DNA of 6,310 bases from Alphaproteobacteria bacterium (GCA_017555325.1 JAFZGR010000120.1:1-6310); one strand, 5' to 3'. Numbered from the stretch's first letter, positions 1-6,310 are shown. Numbers and translations: made by a program. The notes: generated by a model not told the origin, from the letters alone.

Positions 1-1
1 A

Positions 2-1663
2 AAACTCTTGCAAAAAGAAAGTATTTTAAATGATATGGGTATTTCTGTTTTAACAAGAATGTGCGGAAATGCGAACAGCAAAACAAATATGGTGTTTTCC
101 TTTAATGCAACACCGACTTTTGAATCCGGTTCTCACTTTGGTGGTGAAAGTAGTGGTGAAAACGATGGAAACGGTGGAAACAGTGGTTCAGATATGCCGA
201 ATGATAATCCAAACATTGAACCACAATCTTGTCCAGATAAAATGGCTTGGCGACAAAAGGAAGACGGGACATATGGATGTGTTTGTCGGCACGCTTTTGA
301 ATATGGAGACAATTGCGAACGATGTGAATACCCAAGAGAATGGAAAAATGATTCGTGTCAATGTCCGGCTTTAACTCCGTATTATGACGGCGAAAAATGT
401 ATCACATGTACGGAAGCAACCGGTGGGGCTCAGCCATATTTTGATAACGGCGTTTGTGTCGGTGGTCGGTTTTGTCTTTCATTTGATGCAACAGCAGATA
501 AAAATACCTGTATGACATGTGATGATACAACGGGACAATTATTGGAAAAGCCAAACGGAGAAGTCTGTTCCATTAAAGGATTGGAAGGAACATGTATCAA
601 CGGCGAATGTCTTATCCCCTGTGACACACAAGACGATTGTGGTGGTATTCATAGCGATTTTTATTGCCATTATGAATTTAATGAGGTAATTTACGGTATT
701 GTCTGTCGAACACCATTAAATCCTGCCGACAGAACAAGATATTGTGTATCAAAAGAACGGGCGACAAGAGCTATTTCTTCAACAGCAACAGAAACTATTA
801 AACAATATAAGATATCCAAAGAAAAGATGAGTTGGTTTGATGCCGAAAACTTTTGTAAAGCTTGGGGAATGAAATTGCCTGCATATAGTGATTTTGGTTG
901 TTATTTTCATACACGCACTTGTGCAACCGCTCCGATTGTAGAATTAGGGCAGACATTTGGCAGTAATTATATTTGGATTAATCAAGATAACGGCGGTTGT
1001 CAACATATGGCCATCCAGATGGGAAATGGATGGATGCCTGTAATAACTTATGGTGGTTCTGTTCATGCACTTTGTATTACAGATAATTCCATAGAAAAAA
1101 CAGAAAATACCTGTTCTTCAACTGTTACATCTGATTGTCAAATTTGCAATCCGGAAACTCAAGAAACAACATTTTTACCCAATGGAGATGAATGTTCTTT
1201 AGACACGGGCGGAAAAGGTATTTGTCAAAATGGCGTTTGTATTCTTGCCGGTCAGGGATGCAATGAAAACTCTGATTGTAATGCCGGCGAATATTGTCGA
1301 TATACCACATGGGATATATCGACACATTCTCCAATTGTAAATGAAGCAACCGGATTCAAAGGCGTGTGTCGGATTGCAGTAAAAAAACAAAAAGCATCTG
1401 ATAAATTGGTAGAAACATCGGTTGAGGGATTAGATTGGTATAGTGCAAATAATTTCTGTCAGGCACTTGGGTTAAAACAAATTCAAAGTTGGTTTTGCGG
1501 TATAAATGTTTTCTGTTCTACTACTGAACAGAGTAATTTTACTGATAATTTTGGAGCCGCGTTTGACTTTTGGTGTGGTCCTAATTGTGTGACCGCTGGA
1601 AGTTATGTATCGTCAGGGGCTTGGCCTGATAATACTTATAAACCATATTGTTACCAACCTTAA
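2..1663 (+). CDS. Cys-rich modular, probably exported protein with two C-type-lectin-like modules (5' partial)
   Basis: Function is not known. The frame is open to the left edge, so the N-terminus, where a signal or prepilin-type leader would sit, is missing. Residues are numbered from the TTG at position 8. Residues 39-72 are a Gly/Ser/Asn/Asp-rich linker. Residues 75-156 are EGF/laminin-like, with closely spaced Cys (91, 93, 103, 106, 117, 119, 131, 134). Then come two copies of one composite unit (about 168-358 and 377-551). Each has a CxxC, a PNGxxCS...GxC.NGxC knot-like part, a DC...YC...G.VCR part, and a domain opening WFDAENFC or WYSANNFC. That last domain has the WxxAxxFCxxxG start and a closing Cys like C-type-lectin-like folds. 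There are 43 Cys in 551 residues, so many disulfides and an extracytoplasmic location are likely. It could be a pilin-linked tip, an adhesin or a surface lectin. The C-terminus is intact (TAA at 1661). Coding status is firm; the fold call is inference. Confidence 0.85.
   Translation, partial: KLLQKESILNDMGISVLTRMCGNANSKTNMVFSFNATPTFESGSHFGGESSGENDGNGGNSGSDMPNDNPNIEPQSCPDKMAWRQKEDGTYGCVCRHAFEYGDNCERCEYPREWKNDSCQCPALTPYYDGEKCITCTEATGGAQPYFDNGVCVGGRFCLSFDATADKNTCMTCDDTTGQLLEKPNGEVCSIKGLEGTCINGECLIPCDTQDDCGGIHSDFYCHYEFNEVIYGIVCRTPLNPADRTRYCVSKERATRAISSTATETIKQYKISKEKMSWFDAENFCKAWGMKLPAYSDFGCYFHTRTCATAPIVELGQTFGSNYIWINQDNGGCQHMAIQMGNGWMPVITYGGSVHALCITDNSIEKTENTCSSTVTSDCQICNPETQETTFLPNGDECSLDTGGKGICQNGVCILAGQGCNENSDCNAGEYCRYTTWDISTHSPIVNEATGFKGVCRIAVKKQKASDKLVETSVEGLDWYSANNFCQALGLKQIQSWFCGINVFCSTTEQSNFTDNFGAAFDFWCGPNCVTAGSYVSSGAWPDNTYKPYCYQP
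509..1081 (+). repeat. Internal protein repeat, copy 1 (Cys-knot part plus lectin-like part)
   Basis: This covers residues about 168-358 of the Cys-rich protein, numbered from position 8. Cys order: 168, 171, 187, 196, 201, 205, 211, 220, 233, then 283, 298, 305, 331, 356. Spacings match copy 2 closely at the front (171-187 and 380-396 are both 16; 196-201 and 406-411 are both 5; 205-211 and 418-424 are both 6). The lectin-like half runs from MSWFDAENFC to ALC, with an aromatic FGSNYIW segment before Cys331. The copies are diverged at DNA level, so this is an old duplication and not a recent tandem repeat. Confidence 0.7.
1136..1660 (+). repeat. Internal protein repeat, copy 2 (Cys-knot part plus lectin-like part)
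   Basis: This covers residues about 377-551, ending at the protein C-terminus. Cys order: 377, 380, 396, 406, 411, 418, 424, 430, 454, then 484, 497, 503, 523, 527, 548. Shared landmarks with copy 1 are LPNGDECS (KPNGEVCS in copy 1), ICQNGVC (TCINGEC), GVCR (IVCR), LDWYSANNFCQALG (MSWFDAENFCKAWG) and DNFGAAFDFW (QTFGSNYIW). The stretch between the knot part and the lectin-like part is shorter here (30 versus 50 residues between equivalent Cys), and an extra Cys is present (523/527). Confidence 0.7.
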
Positions 1664-1672
1664 AAATTATCA

Positions 1673-2281
1673 TTAATCCTTTAAAACAGGATAACCGATT
1701 GCTTGGGAAATTAAAACTTGTTTTTCCGCCGGCAAGTTTAATGCCTGATGTAAAGCATCCCGATTAATCATGCCCCGAACAACCTGATTTAATCCGGCAG
1801 AAGTACAAAACAGGCTCACATTCTGATATGCCGAACCGGCATGCATTGCTCCTGAACCATACGAATCTTTTTCAGCCACAAACAACAAATGTACAGGCGC
1901 ATTCATTGCAAATTTTTGTTCGCCAACAATGAACGGACGAACATCTGTTTTTGTAATTTCCTGCAATTTGTTTTGTTGTGCATCATACAAATAAGTTCCG
2001 TCAGAGAGTACAACGTACACATCTAAATTTTGCATATTACGAGCTGTTGGAATAGTCCGTTTTCCGTCAACAGAAGAAATACCCCAAGCACTCCATAACA
2101 AATTTGACAATGTTTGTTTATCTAACTCTTTCTGATCAAATTCACGAACCGTCCGCCGTTCGGCTAATGTTGACATTAACGGTTTTCCGCCTGATTTCAA
2201 AGCCTCAGGCAAAACAATATCCGCACTCCATGCTGTTAATGAAAAACAGGAAATTACAGTCGCCAATAATAATTTTTTCAT
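1673..2281 (-). CDS. Exported SagB/ThcOx-like nitroreductase family protein
   Basis: Small FMN-dependent oxidoreductase-like protein of 202 residues, predicted to be exported. Residues 1-20 form a typical Sec signal (KK, then LLLATVISCFSLTAW, cleavage near Ser19/Ala20). The mature part opens with GGKPLMSTLAERRTVREF (31-48), the Arg-rich nitroreductase motif that contacts FMN phosphate. TLSNLLWSAWGIS (57-69), a PTARNMQ segment (78-84), a VYVVLSDGTYLYD strand (88-100) and a GYPVLKD end follow. Family members reduce nitro compounds or quinones, or oxidise azolines (SagB); the substrate here cannot be read from sequence. The ATG overlaps the ctpA stop as TAATG, with a GAGGT ribosome site inside the end of ctpA, so translation is probably coupled to ctpA. 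A type II lipobox-like VISC at residues 9-12 is too close to the start to be convincing. I recall similar exported proteins in anaerobes such as Bacteroides. Confidence 0.85.
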   Translation of the reverse strand: MKKLLLATVISCFSLTAWSADIVLPEALKSGGKPLMSTLAERRTVREFDQKELDKQTLSNLLWSAWGISSVDGKRTIPTARNMQNLDVYVVLSDGTYLYDAQQNKLQEITKTDVRPFIVGEQKFAMNAPVHLLFVAEKDSYGSGAMHAGSAYQNVSLFCTSAGLNQVVRGMINRDALHQALNLPAEKQVLISQAIGYPVLKD

Positions 2282-3621
2282 TATTTAACCTCTTTTCTGT
2301 GATGATAAATGGCAATCCCTCTTAAAATATCCATTGCCCGATCCAATTGATAATCTTGCTTTTCTTTTTCCGAATCAGCAGAATCAGAAGATTCTTTTTC
2401 TTTTTTATTTTCTTTTTTAGATGTTTTTTGTTTTTTCACATCCTTGGCTTTTTTCCCTTCTTCTGCAGCAATAGCCCCTGGCAAATCACCTTCGCCAAAC
2501 CCTTTTAAAACAGGCAATTCTTCTAATTTAGCACGTGGAATCACAACATCCGGTTCAATGCCTGTTGCCTGAATAGAACGTCCTGTTGGTGTATAATAAC
2601 GAGCTGTTGTCATTTTAATTCCACCAAAACCAGGGATTTCTTTAATCGTTTGAACAGACCCTTTTCCAAATGATTTTAATCCGACAACTAACGCCCGATG
2701 ATGATCTTGCAAAGCTCCTGCCACAATTTCAGAGGCCGAAGCAGAACCTTCATTAATCATCACAACCAATGGTTTTCCTTTTGTCAAATCTCCCTCGTTA
2801 GCCGAAAAACGCATCGCTTCTTCCGGTTTACGGGAGCGTGTGGAAACAATTTCTCCTGCATCGATAAATGTATCCACAACACCGACGGCTTCATTTAACA
2901 ACCCACCTGGATTATTACGCACATCAATAATATATCCGATTAATTTATCTTCTCCGATTTCTTTATTCAGTTTTTGAATCGCTTCATGAACCATATCAGT
3001 TGTATCATCACTGAATGTTATAATACGAATATACCCAATATCTTCTTTTGCCGAATATTTAACCGGTTTAACATGAATAATATCCCGTGTCATTTTAACA
3101 TCAAACGGTTCTTTATCTTTCCGTGAAATGGTAATAGTCACTTTTGTCCCCGGTTTTCCCCGTAATTTTTTAACGGATTCGCTTAAAGTTTGTCCGATAA
3201 CAGATTCGCCATCAATATGCGTAATATAATCCCCCGGTTGAATACCTGCTTTAAAAGCCGGCGTATCATCAATCGGAGTCGTCACCCGAACCATACCGTT
3301 ATCGGATGAGACTTCCATTCCCAAACCACCAAATTCACCCCGTGTTTGTTCTTCTAAATCTGCAAAATCCGATTGATTCATAAAACTTGAATGCGGATCT
3401 AAAGACGACAACATTCCGTTAATAGCATTTTCAACCAATTTTCTGTCTGTTGTTTCTTCAACATATTCTCTTTTAATAACCTGATATGCCGTTCCGAATA
3501 ATTCCATTAAAGCATATGGATCATCCGGCATATCCGAATCAGAAACAGACGGTTGCGTTGCAATAGCACAACCGGCAGATAACAAAACAGCACTACTTAC
3601 TAAAACAGCCAAAAATTTCAT
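2281..3621 (-). CDS. ctpA: C-terminal processing protease CtpA (S41A family, PDZ-containing)
   Basis: Serine protease of 446 residues acting in the envelope, where the family trims C-termini of periplasmic or outer-membrane-associated proteins and can affect peptidoglycan hydrolases. Residues 1-18 are a signal ending in SAGC, so it may be a lipoprotein anchored at Cys18. An N-terminal helical part (35-90, with the ctpA-typical SSLDPHSSFM) precedes a PDZ domain (about 95-180, GLGMEV...AGIQPGDYI). The S41 core follows: GYIRI, DVRNNPGG (233-240), EGSASASEIVAGAL with catalytic Ser295, and SFGKGSVQ with Lys320. The Ser-Lys distance of 25 matches the known dyad. ARYYTPTGRSIQATGIEPD (340-358) is the usual family end. 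Residues 389-421 are a Lys/Glu/Ser-rich low-complexity tail, followed by a short helix. The start is supported by AAGGAG five bases upstream of the ATG. It lies 91 bases after rppH and overlaps the nitroreductase gene by one base. Confidence 0.95.
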   Translation of the reverse strand: MKFLAVLVSSAVLLSAGCAIATQPSVSDSDMPDDPYALMELFGTAYQVIKREYVEETTDRKLVENAINGMLSSLDPHSSFMNQSDFADLEEQTRGEFGGLGMEVSSDNGMVRVTTPIDDTPAFKAGIQPGDYITHIDGESVIGQTLSESVKKLRGKPGTKVTITISRKDKEPFDVKMTRDIIHVKPVKYSAKEDIGYIRIITFSDDTTDMVHEAIQKLNKEIGEDKLIGYIIDVRNNPGGLLNEAVGVVDTFIDAGEIVSTRSRKPEEAMRFSANEGDLTKGKPLVVMINEGSASASEIVAGALQDHHRALVVGLKSFGKGSVQTIKEIPGFGGIKMTTARYYTPTGRSIQATGIEPDVVIPRAKLEELPVLKGFGEGDLPGAIAAEEGKKAKDVKKQKTSKKENKKEKESSDSADSEKEKQDYQLDRAMDILRGIAIYHHRKEVK

Positions 3622-3650
3622 ATTTTCTCCTTTTTGTTTTACATATTTCT

Positions 3651-3667
3651 TTTGTGTTTAACACAAA
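3651..3667. promoter_or_regulatory. 17-base palindrome upstream of ctpA (candidate operator)
   Basis: The sequence is TTTGTGTTTAACACAAA: two perfect 8-base arms around one central base, 30 bases before the ctpA ATG. It has the TGTG-N5-CACA form seen at many dimeric-regulator sites. On the minus strand a TTGACC (3683-3678) sits 17 bases before a weak TAAACA (3660-3655) within the palindrome, so it could overlap an internal ctpA promoter. No T-run follows, so it is not a terminator. The regulator is unknown, and chance in AT-rich DNA is possible. Confidence 0.35.
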
Positions 3668-3712
3668 TATAAAACAAGGTCAATCATTCTGTTTTATTTT
3701 AAAAAATTTAAT

Positions 3713-4195
3713 TTATTTTTGATTGGAAACCTTTAAAATAATCGGTTTAAATTCATCAACAACCCGTTGATAAACATCCCGTTTAAACGAAACGACCTTA
3801 TGAACCACTTCATCCGGCAAACACCACGAAAACGATTTAAACTCAATTTCATCCGGATGTGCTTCCAAATTAAAATCCGAATCCAATCCCGTATGTAAAA
3901 ACAAAAACCATTTTTGTCGTTGTCCGTCATAAACACCGTCGGCAAATCCGATCGGTTTGGGAAAAAGATACGCATACCATTCTTGAGATTCTTTTAAAAG
4001 AACAACCTTTTCTTTTACCAATCCCGTTTCTTCATATAATTCCCGATAAGCGGCTATTTCTAATGCCTCGCCGGCATCTATACCGCCTTGAGGCATTTGA
4101 ACACCGGCACCATCTGCCCGCATTCCCAGCCAAACCCGTCCTTGTTTGTTAATAATCATCAAACCAACATTATCCCGATACTTTGGTTGTGTCAT
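3713..4195 (-). CDS. rppH: RNA 5'-pyrophosphohydrolase RppH (Nudix)
   Basis: Cytoplasmic Nudix hydrolase of 160 residues, full length for the family. It removes pyrophosphate from 5'-triphosphate mRNA ends and so starts 5'-end-dependent decay; the alphaproteobacterial form is also called NudH or IalA. The N-terminus YRDNVGLMIINKQGRVW is RppH-typical. The Nudix box is complete at residues 37-59 (Gly37, Glu43, RELYEETGL 51-59), giving the metal-binding glutamates Glu52, Glu55 and Glu56. The RppH-specific C-terminal signatures GQRQKWFLF and VVSFKRDVYQRVVDEF set it apart from other Nudix enzymes. The ATG has AGGAGG six bases upstream and a promoter at 4220-4248. It follows adhE in the same direction but beyond its terminator, and probably heads an operon with ctpA and the nitroreductase gene. 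Confidence 0.95.
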   Translation of the reverse strand: MTQPKYRDNVGLMIINKQGRVWLGMRADGAGVQMPQGGIDAGEALEIAAYRELYEETGLVKEKVVLLKESQEWYAYLFPKPIGFADGVYDGQRQKWFLFLHTGLDSDFNLEAHPDEIEFKSFSWCLPDEVVHKVVSFKRDVYQRVVDEFKPIILKVSNQK

Positions 4196-4201
4196 ATAAT
4201 A

Positions 4202-4207
4202 CCTCCT
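4202..4207 (-). promoter_or_regulatory. Ribosome binding site of rppH
   Basis: A perfect AGGAGG on the minus strand, six bases (TATTAT) before the ATG at 4195, fixes the rppH start. Confidence 0.8.
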
Positions 4208-4219
4208 GTTTTTGTTATC

Positions 4220-4248
4220 AACATATAAAAAAGAATGCTGTTTGTCAA
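4220..4248 (-). promoter_or_regulatory. Sigma70-type promoter of the rppH-ctpA-nitroreductase unit
   Basis: On the minus strand a consensus -35 box TTGACA (4248-4243) is followed by a 17-base spacer and TATGTT (4225-4220) as the -10 box. Transcription would start near 4213, leaving a very short leader holding AGGAGG. The position, just after the adhE terminator and just before rppH, is what a separate transcription unit requires. The -10 box matches the consensus at four of six bases. Confidence 0.6.
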
Positions 4249-4270
4249 TGTCATTTATTTATTTTTATAC

Positions 4271-4304
4271 AAAAAAACAGCCCCTTACAAAAGAGGCTGT
4301 TTTT
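4271..4304 (-). terminator. Intrinsic terminator of adhE
   Basis: Two 14-base arms (4304-4291 and 4286-4273) flank a four-base loop, and seven T follow the GC-rich core on the minus strand (4277-4271). The only imperfect position is C/A on the plus strand but a U-G wobble in minus-strand RNA, so the stem is fully paired only in the transcript of adhE. It begins 16 bases after the adhE stop. A-runs on the other side could give weak activity on the plus strand. Confidence 0.9.
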
Positions 4305-4319
4305 AAAATTAACCGTTCA

Positions 4320-6310
4320 TTATACCGGATTACCGTAATAAGCATCCAAATATAATTGTTTTATTTCGCTGATAAGCGGATAACGGGCATTACATCCTGT
4401 ACATTGGTCGTCAAATGCCTTTTCAGACAATGCATCCAATGAAGCCAAGAATGCCTGTTCATCCACATTAACTTCCTTGATAGACATTGGAATATTAACG
4501 GCTTTTTTCAACTCTTGAATAGCATCAATTAACCGTTGAACTTTTGCATCAACATCCCCATCATTTAATCCGGCAGTTAAGCCCATTAAATCAGCAAAAC
4601 GTGCATACCGTTCTTTAACAAACGGATACCGATATTGTGGGAATGTTCCCTGTTTTGTCGGAGCATCCGTTGCATTATATTTAATAACATACGGCAAAAT
4701 CAAGGCATTTGCTAAACCGTGCGCAACATGGAATTCACCACCTAATTTATGAGCCATTGAGTGACATAATCCTAAGAAGGCATTTGCAAAAGCCTGACCT
4801 GCCAATGTAGCAGCATAGTGCATTTTTTCACGCGCTTTCGGATCCTGCGCACCGTTTTGATATGAACGTGGTAAATATTTAAAGACCAAACGAGCAGCTT
4901 CCAATGCCTGACCATCTGACAAATTACTTGCCATAATGGATGTATAAGCTTCTAAAGCATGCGTTAAAACATCAACACCCGAAAATGCAGTTAAACCTTT
5001 TGGCATACTCATTGCCAAATCCGGATCAACAATTGCCATATTCGGCAAAATGGAGTAATCCGTAATCGGATATTTTTGATTTGTTCTGTCATCTGTAATA
5101 ACTGTAAATGGTGTTACTTCGGAACCCGTACCGGATGTTGTCGGAATAGCAACCATTTTGGCTTTTGAACCCAATCTCGGGAATTCAACAATCCGTTTCC
5201 GAATATCCATAAAACGCATAGCAATATCTTCGAAAGATAATTCTGGTTGTTCATACATCAACCAAACGATTTTAGCCGCATCCATCGGAGAACCACCACC
5301 AACAGAAATAAAGACATCCGGTTCAAAACGTTTCACTTGTTCTAAAATTAAACCGATTGTTGTTAAATCCGGATCCGGTTTAACGGCATCAAACACTTGA
5401 TACATCATACCGTTCTTTTCTAAAATACCACCAATACGCCCGGTAATACCAATTTGTGTCATTGTTTTGTCTGTCACGATAAAGGCTCTTTTATGACCTT
5501 GCAATTCTGCCAAAGCAAAATCTAAACAACCCCGTTTGAAGTAAATTTTTTCCGGTGTTCTAAACCACAACATATTTTCACGGCGTTCAGCCACTGATTT
5601 AATATTCATTAAATGTTTTACTCCTATATTTTCACTGACAGAGTTTCCACCCCAAGAACCGCATCCGAGTGTTAATGACGGAGCCAGTTTAAAGTTATAT
5701 AAATCACCGATTGCGCCTTGTGCTGCCGGCATATTAATTAATGTTCTGCCGGTTGTTAATGTATTACGGAACAATTCGATTCTGTCTTTATTCGGTTCAG
5801 CCGTGTATAATACGGAAGTATGTCCGGCTCCACCGATAACAATTAATTTTTGAGCATCTTCAACAGCCTGTTCAAACGTATCGGCTTTAAAGAAACCTAA
5901 AATCGGAGATAATTTTTCATGTGCAAACGGATTTGAAATATCAATTGTATCTGATTCCACAATTAAAATTTTTGTTGTTGTCGGCACTTTAATACCGGCC
6001 ATTTCGGCAATTTTATGTGCCGGTTGACCAACAATGCCTGCATTTAATTTACCATCAATGAAAATTAATTTCTTTAACTTTTGTTTTTCGGCATCATTTA
6101 AAAAGGCACAACCCCGTTTGATAAATTCAGCTTTAACATCTTCATAAACCGGAGCCAAAGCAACAACAGCCTGTTCGGAAGCACAAATCATCCCGTTATC
6201 AAATGTTTTACTCATAATAACACTGCTGACAGCCATTTTTAAATCAGCTGTTTCATCAATAATAACCGGTGTATTACCAGCACCTACACCAATCGCTGGT
6301 GTTCCGGATG
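4320..6310 (-). CDS. adhE: Bifunctional acetaldehyde-CoA/alcohol dehydrogenase AdhE (5' partial)
   Basis: Fermentative two-domain enzyme that reduces acetyl-CoA to acetaldehyde and then to ethanol, oxidising two NADH; AdhE family members form filaments called spirosomes. The reading frame runs off the right edge, and codons before the Met at 6236 encode GNTPVIIDETADLK, so that Met is internal. About 662 residues are present of a usual 870-890. Numbered from that Met: the aldehyde dehydrogenase catalytic Cys18 (DNGMICASEQ), the conserved GGAGHTSVLYT and GCGSWGGNSVSENIGVKHL of the same domain, then the iron-type alcohol dehydrogenase with GGGSPMDAAK (313-322), PTTSGTGSE and iron ligands Asp422, His426, His492 and His506. 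Their spacings (4, 66, 14) equal those of the E. coli ligands. The end, EIKQLYLDAYYGNPV, looks like anaerobe-type AdhE. TAA at 4322-4320 is followed by a terminator. Promoter and start are outside the window. Confidence 0.97.
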   Translation of the reverse strand, partial: SGTPAIGVGAGNTPVIIDETADLKMAVSSVIMSKTFDNGMICASEQAVVALAPVYEDVKAEFIKRGCAFLNDAEKQKLKKLIFIDGKLNAGIVGQPAHKIAEMAGIKVPTTTKILIVESDTIDISNPFAHEKLSPILGFFKADTFEQAVEDAQKLIVIGGAGHTSVLYTAEPNKDRIELFRNTLTTGRTLINMPAAQGAIGDLYNFKLAPSLTLGCGSWGGNSVSENIGVKHLMNIKSVAERRENMLWFRTPEKIYFKRGCLDFALAELQGHKRAFIVTDKTMTQIGITGRIGGILEKNGMMYQVFDAVKPDPDLTTIGLILEQVKRFEPDVFISVGGGSPMDAAKIVWLMYEQPELSFEDIAMRFMDIRKRIVEFPRLGSKAKMVAIPTTSGTGSEVTPFTVITDDRTNQKYPITDYSILPNMAIVDPDLAMSMPKGLTAFSGVDVLTHALEAYTSIMASNLSDGQALEAARLVFKYLPRSYQNGAQDPKAREKMHYAATLAGQAFANAFLGLCHSMAHKLGGEFHVAHGLANALILPYVIKYNATDAPTKQGTFPQYRYPFVKERYARFADLMGLTAGLNDGDVDAKVQRLIDAIQELKKAVNIPMSIKEVNVDEQAFLASLDALSEKAFDDQCTGCNARYPLISEIKQLYLDAYYGNPV

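Noticed and set aside
8..10. TTG as the start codon of the Cys-rich gene
   Set aside because: No ribosome site can be seen, the frame stays open to the left edge, and no signal peptide follows, so the gene continues outside the window.
102..335. Minus-strand open frame within the Cys-rich gene
   Set aside because: It is a shadow of the Cys-rich coding frame, with no ribosome site or recognisable protein features.
1676..1692. ATCCT/AGGAT hairpin as a terminator between the convergent genes
   Set aside because: The stem is only five base pairs with a seven-base loop and no T-run on either strand.
2246..2248. Lipobox VISC (Cys12) in the nitroreductase signal
   Set aside because: Cys at residue 12 leaves too short a hydrophobic stretch for a usual lipoprotein signal; a Sec type I site near residue 19-20 fits better.
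3640..3668. TATGTA with an upstream ATTTGT as a ctpA promoter
   Set aside because: The -35 match is poor and the region is so AT-rich that such matches are expected by chance.
5158..5400. Plus-strand open frame within adhE
   Set aside because: It is antisense to highly conserved alcohol dehydrogenase sequence and shows no recognisable domain.
6234..6236. ATG as the start of adhE
   Set aside because: The codons upstream of it encode conserved AdhE sequence (GNTPVIIDETADLK), so this Met is internal.

Overview
The window is AT-rich bacterial DNA with a compact, mostly minus-strand gene set. RppH keeps the proteobacterial form of the family, and having rppH next to ctpA recalls alphaproteobacteria. 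AdhE is a fermentative enzyme, and the Cys-rich surface protein resembles those I associate with uncultured, low-GC, gut-dwelling alphaproteobacteria. The lineage is an inference from gene content and composition, since no rRNA or other marker is present.

Layout. Positions 1-1663 (+) hold the 3' part of a gene for a large Cys-rich, probably exported protein with internally duplicated modules. It converges on the minus-strand genes with only 9 bases between the stop codons. Reading the minus strand from the right edge: adhE (bifunctional aldehyde/alcohol dehydrogenase, 5' end outside the window) ends at 4320 and is followed by a strong intrinsic terminator (4271-4304). A new transcription unit starts from a good sigma70-type promoter (4220-4248) and reads rppH (RNA pyrophosphohydrolase), then a 91-base gap with a 17-base palindrome, then ctpA (S41 C-terminal processing protease). 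Last comes an exported SagB/ThcOx-like nitroreductase whose ATG overlaps the ctpA stop (TAATG).

How the genes relate. AdhE is a self-contained fermentation enzyme (acetyl-CoA to ethanol, NADH reoxidation) and is insulated from its neighbours by the terminator. RppH (mRNA 5'-end decay), CtpA (envelope proteolysis) and the nitroreductase probably form one operon. Only the CtpA-nitroreductase pair shows translational coupling, and both products are predicted to leave the cytoplasm. The Cys-rich protein lies on the opposite strand and is probably independent.

No CRISPR array, tRNA, rRNA, insertion sequence or phage gene is visible. I found no clear new multi-gene system. The least explained items are the duplicated Cys-rich/lectin-like protein and the coupling of an exported nitroreductase to CtpA.
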